This document shows, in pieces, positions 40,133 through 49,691 of a DNA stretch of 64,000 nucleotides. A model generated the notes under the pieces. It was not told where the DNA came from. It worked only from the letters and a program-made list of their open reading frames with translations, and did no database searches. This DNA is from Acidobacteriaceae bacterium (GTDB lineage: Bacteria; Acidobacteriota; Terriglobia; Terriglobales; Acidobacteriaceae), in NCBI GenBank assembly GCA_903642235.1, contig CAHJWL010000008.1, positions 62,001 to 126,000 of the forward strand, in the 5' to 3' direction. The translations under genes and the position numbers were made by a program. The first letter of the stretch is position 1, and every line of letters begins with the position of its first letter.

Positions 40133-41898
40133 AGCTGCCGGAGCCGGGCTTCGTCCCGCGCCGCTTCTCTCCCCGTGCGGGCTACTTCGATCTCACCTAC
40201 CGCGAGATGAATACGCCGCTCGGCGTCGACGTCCGGCAGCAATTCATCACGCGGCATCGCTTGCAGAAGAAAGATCCGGAGTGCCGGCAGCAGTGTGAGG
40301 CGGTCGCGCCCATTCACTACTACGTCGACCGTGGCGCACCGGAGCCGATGCGCTCGGCACTCGTGGAGGGCTGCCGCTGGTGGGATCAGGCGTTTCAGGC
40401 GGCAGGCTGGGCGAAAGGAACCTTCCTCGTGGACGTGCTGCCTGCCGACGCCGACCCGATGGATGCACGCTTCAACATCATTCAGTGGGTGCATCGCTTC
40501 AACCGCGGCTGGAGCTATGGCTCAGAGATCGCGGATCCGCGCACGGGTGAGATCCTGAAGGGCAATGTCACGCTCGGCAGCCTGCGCGGTCGGCAGGACT
40601 ACCGTATCGCGGAGGCGCTGCTCGCACCGTATGCGGACGGCCGAGTTCCGGATGCGGCGCACGACAGAGCGCTGGCCATGGTGCTTGCACGCATCCGCCA
40701 GCTGGCTGCGCATGAGACCGGCCACACCCTCGGCCTGGCACACAACTACGCTGTGAGCACGATGCCGCACACGCCGGACGAGACCATGAGCGTCATGGAG
40801 TATCCACACCCCTGGATTACGCTCGGCAAGAATGGCGTTCCGGACGTCAGCCACGCGTACCCGGTCAACATCGGCGTATGGGACAAGGTCGCCATCGACT
40901 ATGGCTACCGCGAATTTGATCAGCACGGCAAACCGGTCGAGGATGCCGCAGGGCTTGAAGCGATCCTGCACACGGCGGAGACGAAGGGCGTTCGTTACCT
41001 CAGCGATGCGGATGCGCGGCCGCTCGGCTCCGCCAGCCCGATCGCGCACCTGTGGGACAACGGAACTGACGCCGCCGACGAGCTGAACCGGTTGCTGGAG
41101 GTGCGTGCCGCGGCGCTCCGGCGCTTCGGCCCGGACGTGATCCGTCCCGGAACCCCGATGGCGGAGATGGAAGACACGCTGGTGCTCGTCTACCTTCTCC
41201 ACCGCTACCAGACGGAGGCGGCGGCGAAGAGCATTGGCGGCCTGGACTACCGGTACACGGTGCGGGGCGACGGCCAGGCGGGGCCGGCGATCGTCCCTGC
41301 CGGCGAGCAGCGGAAAGCGCTGGCTGCCGTGGTGAAGACACTTTCACCCGAGGTGCTCGCACTGCCCGGGGCGCTGCTCCAACAGCTCCCACCGCGTCCA
41401 CCCGGCACCGATCGATCGATCGAAAGCTTCGCCTCGCACACGGCCATGACCTTCGATCCGGTGGCCACGGCGGAGAGCGCGGCGGATCTCACACTGCGCG
41501 TGCTCTTTGCTCCTGAACGGGCCAACCGGCTGGTCGAGTACCACGCGCGGCAGAGCGAGCAGCCCACGCTGGACGATGTCATGGATGCGGCGCTCCAGGC
41601 AGCGACCGGCCGGGAGTCCACCACGGACGGGCTCGTGGCAGTCGTTCGCTCCGCGGTGGCCGCACGCGTCATCGAGGCGCTGCTGCGTCTGTCTGCCTCT
41701 CCCGAACTCTCGTTCACGGCGCGCTCGATCGTAGACGCAAAGCTGCACGCGATCGCCGCCGCGCAGCCCGCGACCGCGGCCGGAGAGTCAATAAGAAATC
41801 ACATTGCAGCCTTTGAGCGAGCGCCCGAGAGCTTCAAACCGGACCCGCCGATCGACACACCGCCAGGCATGCCGATCGGCGATGAGGCCATCTTCTAA
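40129..41898 (+). CDS. Zinc metalloprotease, catalytic C-terminal part (DUF4953-like)
   Basis: A 589-residue frame with the catalytic domain of the broken metalloprotease. It starts in the middle of the family sequence (KLPEPGFVPRRFSPRAGYFDLTYREMNTPLG), has PIHYYVDRGAPEPMRSALVEGCRWWDQAFQAAGW, and carries an intact metzincin-type zinc motif, AAHETGHTLGLAHNYA (H-E-T-G-H-T-L-G-L-A-H, about residue 195), then MSVMEYPHPW as the Met-turn. The C-terminal ~250 residues are helical. It has no signal peptide of its own, so unless fused to the preceding part it would remain cytoplasmic. TTG 40129 overlaps the TGA of the first part. Confidence 0.78.
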   Translation: MKLPEPGFVPRRFSPRAGYFDLTYREMNTPLGVDVRQQFITRHRLQKKDPECRQQCEAVAPIHYYVDRGAPEPMRSALVEGCRWWDQAFQAAGWAKGTFLVDVLPADADPMDARFNIIQWVHRFNRGWSYGSEIADPRTGEILKGNVTLGSLRGRQDYRIAEALLAPYADGRVPDAAHDRALAMVLARIRQLAAHETGHTLGLAHNYAVSTMPHTPDETMSVMEYPHPWITLGKNGVPDVSHAYPVNIGVWDKVAIDYGYREFDQHGKPVEDAAGLEAILHTAETKGVRYLSDADARPLGSASPIAHLWDNGTDAADELNRLLEVRAAALRRFGPDVIRPGTPMAEMEDTLVLVYLLHRYQTEAAAKSIGGLDYRYTVRGDGQAGPAIVPAGEQRKALAAVVKTLSPEVLALPGALLQQLPPRPPGTDRSIESFASHTAMTFDPVATAESAADLTLRVLFAPERANRLVEYHARQSEQPTLDDVMDAALQAATGRESTTDGLVAVVRSAVAARVIEALLRLSASPELSFTARSIVDAKLHAIAAAQPATAAGESIRNHIAAFERAPESFKPDPPIDTPPGMPIGDEAIF

Positions 41899-41910
41899 GC
41901 GGTGCCGCCG

Positions 41911-41943
41911 CTCCCGTGTAGATGGGTTAGAACCACACGGGAG
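41911..41943 (+). terminator. Hairpin after the metalloprotease gene
   Basis: CTCCCGTGT (41911-41919) pairs with ACACGGGAG (41935-41943); inside, GGTT (41925-41928) pairs with AACC (41931-41934). It lies 12 bases after the stop and has no T-run. It is probably a transcript end or stability element. Confidence 0.55.
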
Positions 41944-42051
41944 AGTGCCTGCCTTGATGTCTCTCAACAGGCGAGGAGTGCGCCGTGCCCTCCTCTGGTG
42001 CGCAAGCGAAACAGACACCGCCTGCACGGGAAAGCTCTGACGCAACAAAAC

Positions 42052-42080
42052 GGGGTGCATGGCTCAGAGCCACACACCCC
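42052..42080 (-). terminator. Terminator of the TonB-dependent receptor gene
   Basis: On the minus strand GGGGTG-tgt-GGCTC-t-GAGCC-atg-CACCCC forms a two-part stem and is followed by GTTTTGTT. It is 25 bases after the receptor stop, so it looks like a rho-independent terminator. Confidence 0.7.
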
Positions 42081-42104
42081 AGAGTGCCGCACGCCGCGGA
42101 AGCG

Positions 42105-45100
42105 TCAGAAGTCGATCCGTGCAGAGACCTGGCCGCTTCGGCTGCCGGCGAAGTCCGAGCCTCGTGCCGCGGTGATCCTGCCGAAGTTTCCGTTGGTGAT
42201 GTTCAACGAAGGATCGGCCAGGTTGGTGTGGTTCAGGACATTGGTAAAGGTGCCTTCAACCCGCAGACGAACTGCTTCCGTGATCGGAAAGACCTTTGAC
42301 AGGCCAGACGAGAGATTCACCGTTCCAGGTCCGATGATGGAGCCGATCTGCGCCGTGCCGAAGCGGCCGATCGGCGGAAGATAACCCTGCGCGAGCGCCG
42401 CCTGCGCGGTGTCGCTGGACGCAGTGTCCACAACACCTGTGTGGCACGCTGTTCCCGCTACCCAGGCTGGGTTCCCCGGACAGCCAAACGCTGCTGTGTT
42501 GATCCAGTGCGTACGGTCCTGGTTCGCAGGCTTGCTGGCGGCCACCCGGTCCGGCTTCTGGGAACGATGGCCCAGGTCTCCAAAACGGCCGCCATTCAGT
42601 CCCGAGCCTGTCCCCGAAGGATCCGCCTGTCCGCTGGGAATATAAGCCGAGAGAAACGGCCCCGTCTGCATAACGAAGATATTGCTTGTTCGCCAGCCCC
42701 CAACCGCAAGGTCGAGAAAGCGATTCATGTTCGAGCCGAACATCCGCCCACGGCCGACCGGCAGGTCGTACAGCACGGTCGTCGCCCAGCGATGACGCCG
42801 CGTTCCATACACGTTTCCGAAGTCGATCGTTCTGTCGAACGCGTACGAGGCTCGGTCGCCGCCGTTCTCTCCCGCAAATGATCCGGACGTCGGCCCCTGG
42901 TTATCCGAAACATTCTTTGCAAAGGTGTAGGTCGAGTCGAACTCGAGACCGCCATGAAGATGATGCGACAGCTCGACCTGGCCGGAGTGATAGCTCTGGT
43001 TTGCGCCCGTGGATCGCGTGTTAATACGTCCCCAGTTCGGAAAGGGCCGCGCGCTTAAAGGCTGGTCATACGCCGAGACGCTCGAAGAGTAAGGAAGGTC
43101 GTTGAGGTTTGGCGCCCACACCAGTTGGTGCGTCTCCATGCCGATGTAAGAGGTTCGGAGACCATAGCCCTTGCCCAGATCGCGCTCGATTGTCAGCGAG
43201 TACTGCTCGGAATATGGATCCTTCCAGTTGATGTCGTTGGCCGTACCGAAGTAAGCCTGGCCGAAGGAGCCGGTTCCCGTTCCGGCGGCTGCCATCGTGC
43301 TGATAACAGGCCAGACAAAGCTCGGCCCCGCCGCCGTCTGCGTGTTCTGGTAGCTGACCGTGTTGGACTGCAACGTGCCGGTCAGGGAGTAGAAGTTCGC
43401 GCCCAGCAGCGTGATGTCATACATGCCAAAACCGCCACGGAGGACGGTGCGATCGTTACCAAAAGGCCGGTAGGCCACACCGAAGCGTGGCATGAAGCGC
43501 CTTGTCGGCACGTGTCGAAGCCCCGCTGGCAGACCTGCCTCCGAGTTCGACAGAACCGGCGTGCAGGCCGCGCCATTCGCCGCGGGCACGCCCGTGCTCT
43601 GACCGACGCCGCACGCGTTAAAGGTCGAAAGAAACGGTTGCGAGAGCACCTTTTCGCCGCCATTTGGAAAGATCACGCGACCGGACTTGGCCACCGAAGG
43701 ATCAAAGTTGCCGATGTTACCCGAAGGATCACTGTAGGCTGGGTGATACTCATAGCGGAGTCCATAGCTGACGACAAGCCGCGGCGTCACGCGCCACTCA
43801 TCCTGAACAAAGGCATTCGAATAAAGCGAGTTGCCATCGTTATCCGAGGAGACTGTATCGTAGTTGGTTACATTCGGCGCGCCCAGTAGAAAGTCCGCAA
43901 ACTCCGCTCCCGTAAAGGCAGCCGTCGTGAAATCAAAGGTCCCATAATTATCCGCGCCAAAGAAACCAAGCGGCGTGACAGCACGAACCTGGCGAAAATC
44001 TACACCAAATTTCAGGTTATGCGCGCGCACCTGCCAACTCAGCGTGTCAACATACTGCCGTGTCCGCGATTGTGTCGACGAGGACAGCCGCTCAGCATCA
44101 AGCGAGCTCAGATTAGAGAAATCCAGTTCAGGAACGCCATTGAAGAACAGATTCTGCAAACCCTGAAGACCGGTCGATCCCGCAAATCCGGGACCATCAA
44201 AGGCGTTGCTGTTGCCGACCGTCTCATACGTGAAGCCGAAACGAAATTCGTTTGTCAGCTTCGCGTTGAAGTTGTAGTTTCCGGCGACGACAAAGAGTCG
44301 ATCAGACGTGAGTTGTTGACTAGTCGGAACAAGCAGCGGCTTTGGCAGTTCAATATTAAAGTTCTTCCAGCTGTACCGGGCGAAGATCAGGGCCTTCTGG
44401 CCAAAGTATTGATCGCCACGTATATCAAACTGATCCGACGACTTATTTGCGCTTTGGTTGACGCGGTAGTTCGGTGTGCCATTCGGAAAGGCTGCGGGAT
44501 CGCCGAAGTTGGGATCGGGAAAGAGCTGCAGAAATTTTTGTGCGGCCGGGTTGATCGAAGGTAAGGTGTTGTTCGCGTAGGTCGTGCCCGGCACAAAGGG
44601 GTTCTTCAAGGAGTTTGCCGGGAGGTAGTTGAAGTTTCCCTGCTTCATGAGCGTGCTGGGAACGATGTACTGATTCGGCGTGCTTTGCGGCAGGCGGAAC
44701 CCTTCATAGGTTCCAAAGAAGAAGCTCTTGTCATGGCCGTTATAGAGGTGCGGGAGAACGACCGGACCGCCAACAGTTCCGCCAAAATCATTTCCGACCA
44801 GCCGGGGCTTAGAGCTTGCACCGAACGGAGTCGCGTCAAAGGCAGCATTCTGGTGGTACCAGAAGGCGCCGCCATGCACTTCATTTGTCCCTGCCTTTGA
44901 AACGGTCGTAACCTCTCCTGGCTGTCCGAACTGTGCGTTGTTCAGTACGCCGTCAACCCGAAGCTCCGCAATGGACTCACCCGAGATAAAAGCATTCGCG
45001 AGTGGCGTATTTGAAGTCGCGCTTTGCGCGGTCACGCCATCGACCGTCACCTCGGTCTGAAATGGCAGACCGCCCTGCACCGAGAACTGGACGCCCGTTC

Positions 45101-45647
45101 CGTTATTGGCGCCGGTGTCAGGCTGAACGCCGGGAAGCGTCTGGATGAGGAAGACGGGGCTGGTTCCACTGGCGGAGGCCCGGTAGTTCGCCGGCAGATT
45201 CTTCACATCCTGCGCGTCCAGGCTCGCCGCAATCGACGCCGTCTCTGTCTCAATCACACCAGCTGACGAGGCGTCCACTGTGACCTGCTCGCTGATGTCG
45301 CCGGGGATCAGCGCGGCATCCGCACGGAGCTGCTGGCGGGCGGTGAGGACGAGCTGCTGCAGGTCCGCAGACTTGAAACCAGCGGCATCCACATGGACGG
45401 TGTAGTGCCCAGGCACCAGATTGGTCACCTGGTAGCTGCCGCTGGCATCCGCTGTCGTTGCGCTCACGACGGCGGTGTCGACGTTGGTAACCTTAATCGT
45501 GGCGTTACCGACCGCCGCACCCGTTGAGTCCGCGACCGTGCCGACGATCAGTCCCTGTGTCGACTGAGCGCGAACACCTCTCGCCCCCATCACTGCAATA
45601 CCAAGACCTGCGAGCAGCAGGCCGTTCCGTCTGCGAAATCTGTGCAC
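42105..45647 (-). CDS. TonB-dependent receptor with carboxypeptidase-regulatory-like domain
   Basis: A 1180-residue outer-membrane protein of the acidobacterial SusC/OmpA-like receptor type. After the signal peptide (RFRRRNGLLLAGLGIAVMGARGVRAQ) comes a carboxypeptidase-regulatory-like domain (GLIVGTVADSTGAAVGNATIKVTN, TADASGSYQVTNLVPGHYTV), then the plug (NLPANYRASASGTSPVFLIQTLPGVQP, VQFSVQGGLPFQTEVTVDGV, SKAGTNEVHGGAFWYHQNAAF) and a beta barrel ending in RSGQVSARIDF, with the terminal aromatic residue needed for barrel assembly. The substrate is probably a glycan or peptide. GTG 45647 is chosen because an AGGAGG site lies four bases upstream and it starts the signal peptide; ATG 45677 is the alternative. 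Confidence 0.92.
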   Translation of the reverse strand: MHRFRRRNGLLLAGLGIAVMGARGVRAQSTQGLIVGTVADSTGAAVGNATIKVTNVDTAVVSATTADASGSYQVTNLVPGHYTVHVDAAGFKSADLQQLVLTARQQLRADAALIPGDISEQVTVDASSAGVIETETASIAASLDAQDVKNLPANYRASASGTSPVFLIQTLPGVQPDTGANNGTGVQFSVQGGLPFQTEVTVDGVTAQSATSNTPLANAFISGESIAELRVDGVLNNAQFGQPGEVTTVSKAGTNEVHGGAFWYHQNAAFDATPFGASSKPRLVGNDFGGTVGGPVVLPHLYNGHDKSFFFGTYEGFRLPQSTPNQYIVPSTLMKQGNFNYLPANSLKNPFVPGTTYANNTLPSINPAAQKFLQLFPDPNFGDPAAFPNGTPNYRVNQSANKSSDQFDIRGDQYFGQKALIFARYSWKNFNIELPKPLLVPTSQQLTSDRLFVVAGNYNFNAKLTNEFRFGFTYETVGNSNAFDGPGFAGSTGLQGLQNLFFNGVPELDFSNLSSLDAERLSSSTQSRTRQYVDTLSWQVRAHNLKFGVDFRQVRAVTPLGFFGADNYGTFDFTTAAFTGAEFADFLLGAPNVTNYDTVSSDNDGNSLYSNAFVQDEWRVTPRLVVSYGLRYEYHPAYSDPSGNIGNFDPSVAKSGRVIFPNGGEKVLSQPFLSTFNACGVGQSTGVPAANGAACTPVLSNSEAGLPAGLRHVPTRRFMPRFGVAYRPFGNDRTVLRGGFGMYDITLLGANFYSLTGTLQSNTVSYQNTQTAAGPSFVWPVISTMAAAGTGTGSFGQAYFGTANDINWKDPYSEQYSLTIERDLGKGYGLRTSYIGMETHQLVWAPNLNDLPYSSSVSAYDQPLSARPFPNWGRINTRSTGANQSYHSGQVELSHHLHGGLEFDSTYTFAKNVSDNQGPTSGSFAGENGGDRASYAFDRTIDFGNVYGTRRHRWATTVLYDLPVGRGRMFGSNMNRFLDLAVGGWRTSNIFVMQTGPFLSAYIPSGQADPSGTGSGLNGGRFGDLGHRSQKPDRVAASKPANQDRTHWINTAAFGCPGNPAWVAGTACHTGVVDTASSDTAQAALAQGYLPPIGRFGTAQIGSIIGPGTVNLSSGLSKVFPITEAVRLRVEGTFTNVLNHTNLADPSLNITNGNFGRITAARGSDFAGSRSGQVSARIDF

Positions 45648-45938
45648 ACTTCCTCCTGAAGATAGAAGAGACATCATTTCTTTGTCTGGTTGAGAGGACT
45701 GTAGGAGACTTTCGCGACGCAGAAGAGAACGGACGATGACAGGACGATGAATCCCGAAGTGTCTCGTTTCTTGCGGCTCAGCTCCGGGGTAGGTCCGGCT
45801 ACTGTGCCGCGAGGAGTCCATCCCTGGGCCGGACCGTCCGTGGCGCCACTGGACAGTAACCCGTGCGGTGCCTTAATGTCCATCAGCAGATGTATCTGCG
45901 CCGACTCCCCGCGCGCGAAAGCGAGACCTCACGAAACC

Positions 45939-47282
45939 ATGCTCAATCGCAGAAGCTTTCTTCGATCCACGGCGACGACCGCCCTCACGGCTGCGGCGAC
46001 GACTCACCTCCATCCGCTGCTGGCCCAATCCCCTGCTCCCTCGCCCCGCTCGGCGAACGACACCGTCAACCTGGCGCTGATCGGAGCCGGCATCCAGGGC
46101 CAGAGCGACACCCGCTACGCGCTTCAGGGACCGGGCGTGAAGCTGGTGGCCGTTGCCGACTGCTACGACGGGCGGCTGACCCACGCCAAAGAACTGTGGG
46201 GTTCGGACATCGCTACTACGCGCGACTACCGCGAGATCCTCGCCCGCAAAGATGTTGATGCCGTTCTGGTTGCCACGCCCGATCACTGGCACAAGCAGGT
46301 TGCTGTAGACGCGATGAAGGCCGGCAAGGATGTTTATCTCGAAAAGCCGATGATCCATGTCTACCCGGACGGCCCCGCGATCATTGATGCCGCGCGCTCC
46401 ACCAACCGCATCCTGCAGGTCGGCAGCCAGCGCGTCAGCTCCATCGTCTACGCCAAGGCCAAGGAATTGCTCGCCTCGGGTGCTATCGGCAAGCTCAACA
46501 TGGTCTCGGCGCGCTGGGATCGCAACTCGTCGATCGGTGCCTGGAACTACACGGTTCCGCTCGATGCCTCCACTGAAACCTGCGACTGGCCGCGCTTCCA
46601 GGGCTCCGCGCCAAAGATTCCGTGGAACGCGGAACGCTTCTTTCAATGGCGCAAGTGGAAGGACTACAGCTCCGGCGTGGCCGGCGATCTCTTCGTCCAT
46701 CTCTTCAGCGGCACTCACTTCATCACCGGCGCCAAGGGCCCCACGCGCGCCATGGCCACCGGCGGCCTGCGCTTCTGGAACGATGGCCGCGACGTCTATG
46801 ACGTTCTGCTCGCGCAGTTTGACTATCCCGAAGGCTTTAATCTCAGCCTGCATGTGAACTTTGTCGACGGCGGCGAAGAGAGTGAAGGCTTCCTCTTCAC
46901 TGGCTCTGAAGGGCTGATGGAGATCGCCGGCAACACCGTGACTGTGACCCGAACGCCGCTAGAAACCGAACCGGGCTATACGGTTTCTACCTTCGCCGAG
47001 GCCATGCAGAAGCAGACTCTTGAGGCCTACCGGAAAAAGTATCCGGTCAAGCACAATGACGGTCCGCCGGTGCAGGAGGTCCAGAAGTTCGTCGCGCCTG
47101 CCGGCTACGTCGACAGCTACGACCACTTCAAGAACTTCTTCGCCTCCGTGCGCAGCCGTCAACCAGTGGTTGAGGACGCAACCTTCGGCTTTCGCGCGGC
47201 CGGCGCGGCGCTGCTCAGCAACCTGAGCGTCGAAAAGGATGCCATCGTTCACTGGAATCCTGAAACCATGAAGATTGTCTAG
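45939..47282 (+). CDS. Gfo/Idh/MocA family oxidoreductase
   Basis: A 447-residue NAD(P)-dependent oxidoreductase with a Tat-type leader (LNRRSFLRSTATTALTAAATTHLHPLLAQ), so probably periplasmic. The Rossmann fold begins VNLALIGAGIQGQ (G-x-G-x-x-G), with VLVATPDHWHKQVAVDAMKAGKDVYLEKPM as the conserved EKP segment. Exported members of this kind in Acidobacteria and Planctomycetes act on sugars or inositols, in part with tightly bound cofactor. An FG-GAP protein follows after 25 bases, so the two likely form an operon; the divergent receptor gene suggests a shared carbohydrate role. Confidence 0.9.
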   Translation: MLNRRSFLRSTATTALTAAATTHLHPLLAQSPAPSPRSANDTVNLALIGAGIQGQSDTRYALQGPGVKLVAVADCYDGRLTHAKELWGSDIATTRDYREILARKDVDAVLVATPDHWHKQVAVDAMKAGKDVYLEKPMIHVYPDGPAIIDAARSTNRILQVGSQRVSSIVYAKAKELLASGAIGKLNMVSARWDRNSSIGAWNYTVPLDASTETCDWPRFQGSAPKIPWNAERFFQWRKWKDYSSGVAGDLFVHLFSGTHFITGAKGPTRAMATGGLRFWNDGRDVYDVLLAQFDYPEGFNLSLHVNFVDGGEESEGFLFTGSEGLMEIAGNTVTVTRTPLETEPGYTVSTFAEAMQKQTLEAYRKKYPVKHNDGPPVQEVQKFVAPAGYVDSYDHFKNFFASVRSRQPVVEDATFGFRAAGAALLSNLSVEKDAIVHWNPETMKIV

Positions 47283-47307
47283 CCGCTGCCGCACTGGAGA
47301 GACCCTG

Positions 47308-48732
47308 ATGACAATTGCCACAAAGAGCTTTGCCCCGCTGCTGGCACTGCTGGCCCTGCCGGCGAGCGGGCTGGCGCAGGACCCCGCGCACGCCACCGAA
47401 TTCCGCATGCAGCAGCCGGGCAATGGGCCGGATGGAGCGCCGCGAATGACCTTCCTCACGCACCGGCTCGGCACAGATCATGCAGAAGGCATCTCGCTGC
47501 TCGATATGGATGGCGATGGCTTTCAGGATCTTCTAAGCGGTGCCTACTGGTACGGAAACCCCGGTGCCGGCGGCGGCGAGTGGAAGCAGCATCAGTTCCG
47601 CACCGTGGGCACGCATAATGAGTTCGTCTCCGACTGCGGCGAGTGGATCGTCGACGTTGATCACGACGGCCTGCCGGATCTTGTCACCACCGGCTGGATC
47701 CAGAACGGGCTCTTCTGGTACAAGAACCCCGGTCCCAAGGCCACCGCGGCAGGCACGATGTGGAAAGCCGAGAAGATCACCGACAGCTTCGATACTGAAG
47801 GCGGCGCCTTCGGCGATATTAACGGAGATGGCAAACCAGAGCTCGCGCTCGCGCACTATAACCGCGCCGGCGTGCTCTGGGTCGACTTCAGCAAAGACAA
47901 GCCGCGCGTCCACCATCTCGGCGACAAGGTGCAGGACGGCCACGGCATCGGCATTGCTGATATCAACGGCGATGGCAAGGCCGACGTGCTCACCACCCAC
48001 GGCTGGTTTCAGCAAATCGACGCCAACAACGACAGGTGGCAGTGGCACGGCGACTGGGACATCGGCGATGCGGGATTTCCGATCCTCGGCTATGACGTCA
48101 ACCACGACGGCCGCATGGATCTGATCTATGGTCAGGGCCATGGCTACGGTCTGTACTGGCTGGAGCAGGCCGGTCCAAAGGAGCGTCCAACCTGGCTGCG
48201 GCACACGATCGATGAATCCTTCTCGCAGTCCCACGCACTTCTTCTGGCAGATATCGACGGCGACGGCACACCCGAACTGATCACGGGCAAGCGCTATCGC
48301 GGGCACGGCGGTGGTGATCCCGGCTCCTACGATCCTGTCGTGGTCTATGCCTACAAGCTGCCCAATGCGGCAGAACTCGACCGTGTCAAGGGTAAGAGTG
48401 GCGGTGGACAGGCGTCCGGAGCCCAGGCTTCCTCTCAGGGCACAGAAGCCATGAAGGTTGCGGACAGTGCCTCCGATCCGATGTTCAAACGATCTACGCT
48501 CTCTGAGAATGGGACCGCGAGCGCCGGCACGCAGTTCCTCGCAGTCGATCTTGATCATGATGGTGATATTGACATCGCGAGCGCAGGCAAGCTCGGCGTG
48601 CACGTGCTTGAAAACCTCAAAGTGAACACCGTAACCGGACCTGTCCGCGAGGCGACCCAGACACTTAACCGCAGCTGGCCGTTTCCGGGCGAAGGCAAGG
48701 AAGTCGAACAGGAAGACGGACCAACACCCTGA
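47308..48732 (+). CDS. Exported FG-GAP/VCBS repeat protein
   Basis: A 474-residue exported protein with signal peptide (FAPLLALLALPASGLAQ). It is built of beta-propeller FG-GAP/VCBS repeats with calcium-binding loops: LLDMDGDGFQDLLSG, IVDVDHDGLPDLVTTGW, GDINGDGKPELALA, IADINGDGKADVLTT, YDVNHDGRMDLIYG, LADIDGDGTPELITGK and VDLDHDGDIDIASAG, so about seven blades. Such proteins bind ligands or partners outside the cell. It follows the oxidoreductase closely and may work with it; the stop is followed by a strong terminator. Confidence 0.88.
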   Translation: MTIATKSFAPLLALLALPASGLAQDPAHATEFRMQQPGNGPDGAPRMTFLTHRLGTDHAEGISLLDMDGDGFQDLLSGAYWYGNPGAGGGEWKQHQFRTVGTHNEFVSDCGEWIVDVDHDGLPDLVTTGWIQNGLFWYKNPGPKATAAGTMWKAEKITDSFDTEGGAFGDINGDGKPELALAHYNRAGVLWVDFSKDKPRVHHLGDKVQDGHGIGIADINGDGKADVLTTHGWFQQIDANNDRWQWHGDWDIGDAGFPILGYDVNHDGRMDLIYGQGHGYGLYWLEQAGPKERPTWLRHTIDESFSQSHALLLADIDGDGTPELITGKRYRGHGGGDPGSYDPVVVYAYKLPNAAELDRVKGKSGGGQASGAQASSQGTEAMKVADSASDPMFKRSTLSENGTASAGTQFLAVDLDHDGDIDIASAGKLGVHVLENLKVNTVTGPVREATQTLNRSWPFPGEGKEVEQEDGPTP

Positions 48733-48762
48733 GCTGCACCTGACGACGCCACCAGGACCTAC

Positions 48763-48797
48763 GAAAAGAGGCCGCCAGAGAAGGCGGCCTCTTTTTG
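48763..48797. terminator. Bidirectional rho-independent terminator
   Basis: AGAGGCCGCC (48767-48776) and GGCGGCCTCT (48783-48792) form a perfect 10-bp stem with loop agagaa, preceded by AAAA and followed by TTTTT. It can end both the FG-GAP gene and the convergent superoxide dismutase gene. Confidence 0.92.
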
Positions 48798-48815
48798 TTT
48801 GCTGAAGCGAACGCG

Positions 48816-49430
48816 TCAGCCCTGCTTGGCCTTTTCAAATCGCTTGTTGATCTCTTCCCAGTTCACGGTGTTCCACCACGCGGCGAGGTAATCCGGCCGC
48901 TTATTTTGATACTTTAGGTAGTAAGCGTGTTCCCACACGTCGTTGCCCAGAATGGGATACAGGCCCTGCGAGATCGGATTGTCCTGGTTCGGAGTCGTCA
49001 GGATCTCGAGCTTGCCGCCCTTCCAGACCAGCCAGCCCCAGCCGGAGCCGAACTGCTTCGCGGTGGTCTCATTGAACTTCTTGGTGAAGTCCTCAAAGGA
49101 GCCGAAGTCGGTCGTGATCTGATCGGCGATGTTTCCGTTCGGAGCGCCGCCGCCCTTGGCCTGCATGATCTGCCAGAACATGGTGTGGTTCACATGGCCT
49201 CCACCGTTGTTGCGCACAACGGCGCGAACGTCCTCTGGCACGCTGTCAAGGCTCTTCAACAGATCTTCAGCGGTCTTCTTTCCAAGGTCGGGATACTTTT
49301 CGATGGCCCCGTTCAGGTTCGTGACGTAGGTCTGGTGGTGCTTGTCGTGGTGCAGCTTCATCGTTGTTTCGTCAATGTAGGGCTCAAGCGCGGTGTAGTC
49401 ATAAGGCAACGGCGGAAGTTCAAAGGCCAC
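48816..49430 (-). CDS. sodB: Superoxide dismutase (Fe/Mn type)
   Basis: A 204-residue cytoplasmic Fe/Mn superoxide dismutase. The metal ligands are in [14 protein letters not shown] (first His), [12 protein letters not shown] (second His) and [20 protein letters not shown] (Asp and His in D-V-W-E-H). [16 protein letters not shown] is the usual mid-segment. Whether it uses iron or manganese is not decided here; many acidobacterial enzymes of this form are Mn-type. It starts with GTG after AAGGAG at six bases spacing. It has its own terminator and promoter region, so it is probably monocistronic. Confidence 0.94.
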   Translation of the reverse strand: MAFELPPLPYDYTALEPYIDETTMKLHHDKHHQTYVTNLNGAIEKYPDLGKKTAEDLLKSLDSVPEDVRAVVRNNGGGHVNHTMFWQIMQAKGGGAPNGNIADQITTDFGSFEDFTKKFNETTAKQFGSGWGWLVWKGGKLEILTTPNQDNPISQGLYPILGNDVWEHAYYLKYQNKRPDYLAAWWNTVNWEEINKRFEKAKQG

Positions 49431-49502
49431 GGTGATCTCCTTGGTGAGTCTGGTTGGGCAAGCGCTCGCGACAGCGCGGCACGCTCACAAGCAGACGGTT
49501 AT

Positions 49503-49533
49503 GAGGGCGGCTGTGCAAAGGCGGCCCGCCCTC
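49503..49533. terminator. Hairpin between sodB and the GH15 gene
   Basis: GAGGGCGG (49503-49510) pairs with CCGCCCTC (49526-49533), followed by gcgtttt. It lies in the 260-base divergent region, where a terminator is unexpected; it may insulate the GH15 operon or be a leader structure. Confidence 0.35.
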
Positions 49534-49691
49534 GCGTTTTCGTCACCAGCGACACCCTCGGATGGGTGTAAGATGCGGCGCTCCGGGTGTGCGATGCTCC
49601 TTTTGAGCGTCCCTGAGCTTCTCCACAGATTCATGGGAGCTTCACGCCAGCGATTCGCCGCGGTCTGCGGGATTGCGTAGCATGGGTCTCT

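Noticed and set aside
42105..45647. Several plus-strand frames opposite the TonB-dependent receptor, for example 43125-43889
   Set aside because: They lack ribosome sites and known domains, and the receptor on the other strand is continuous from signal peptide to terminal aromatic residue.
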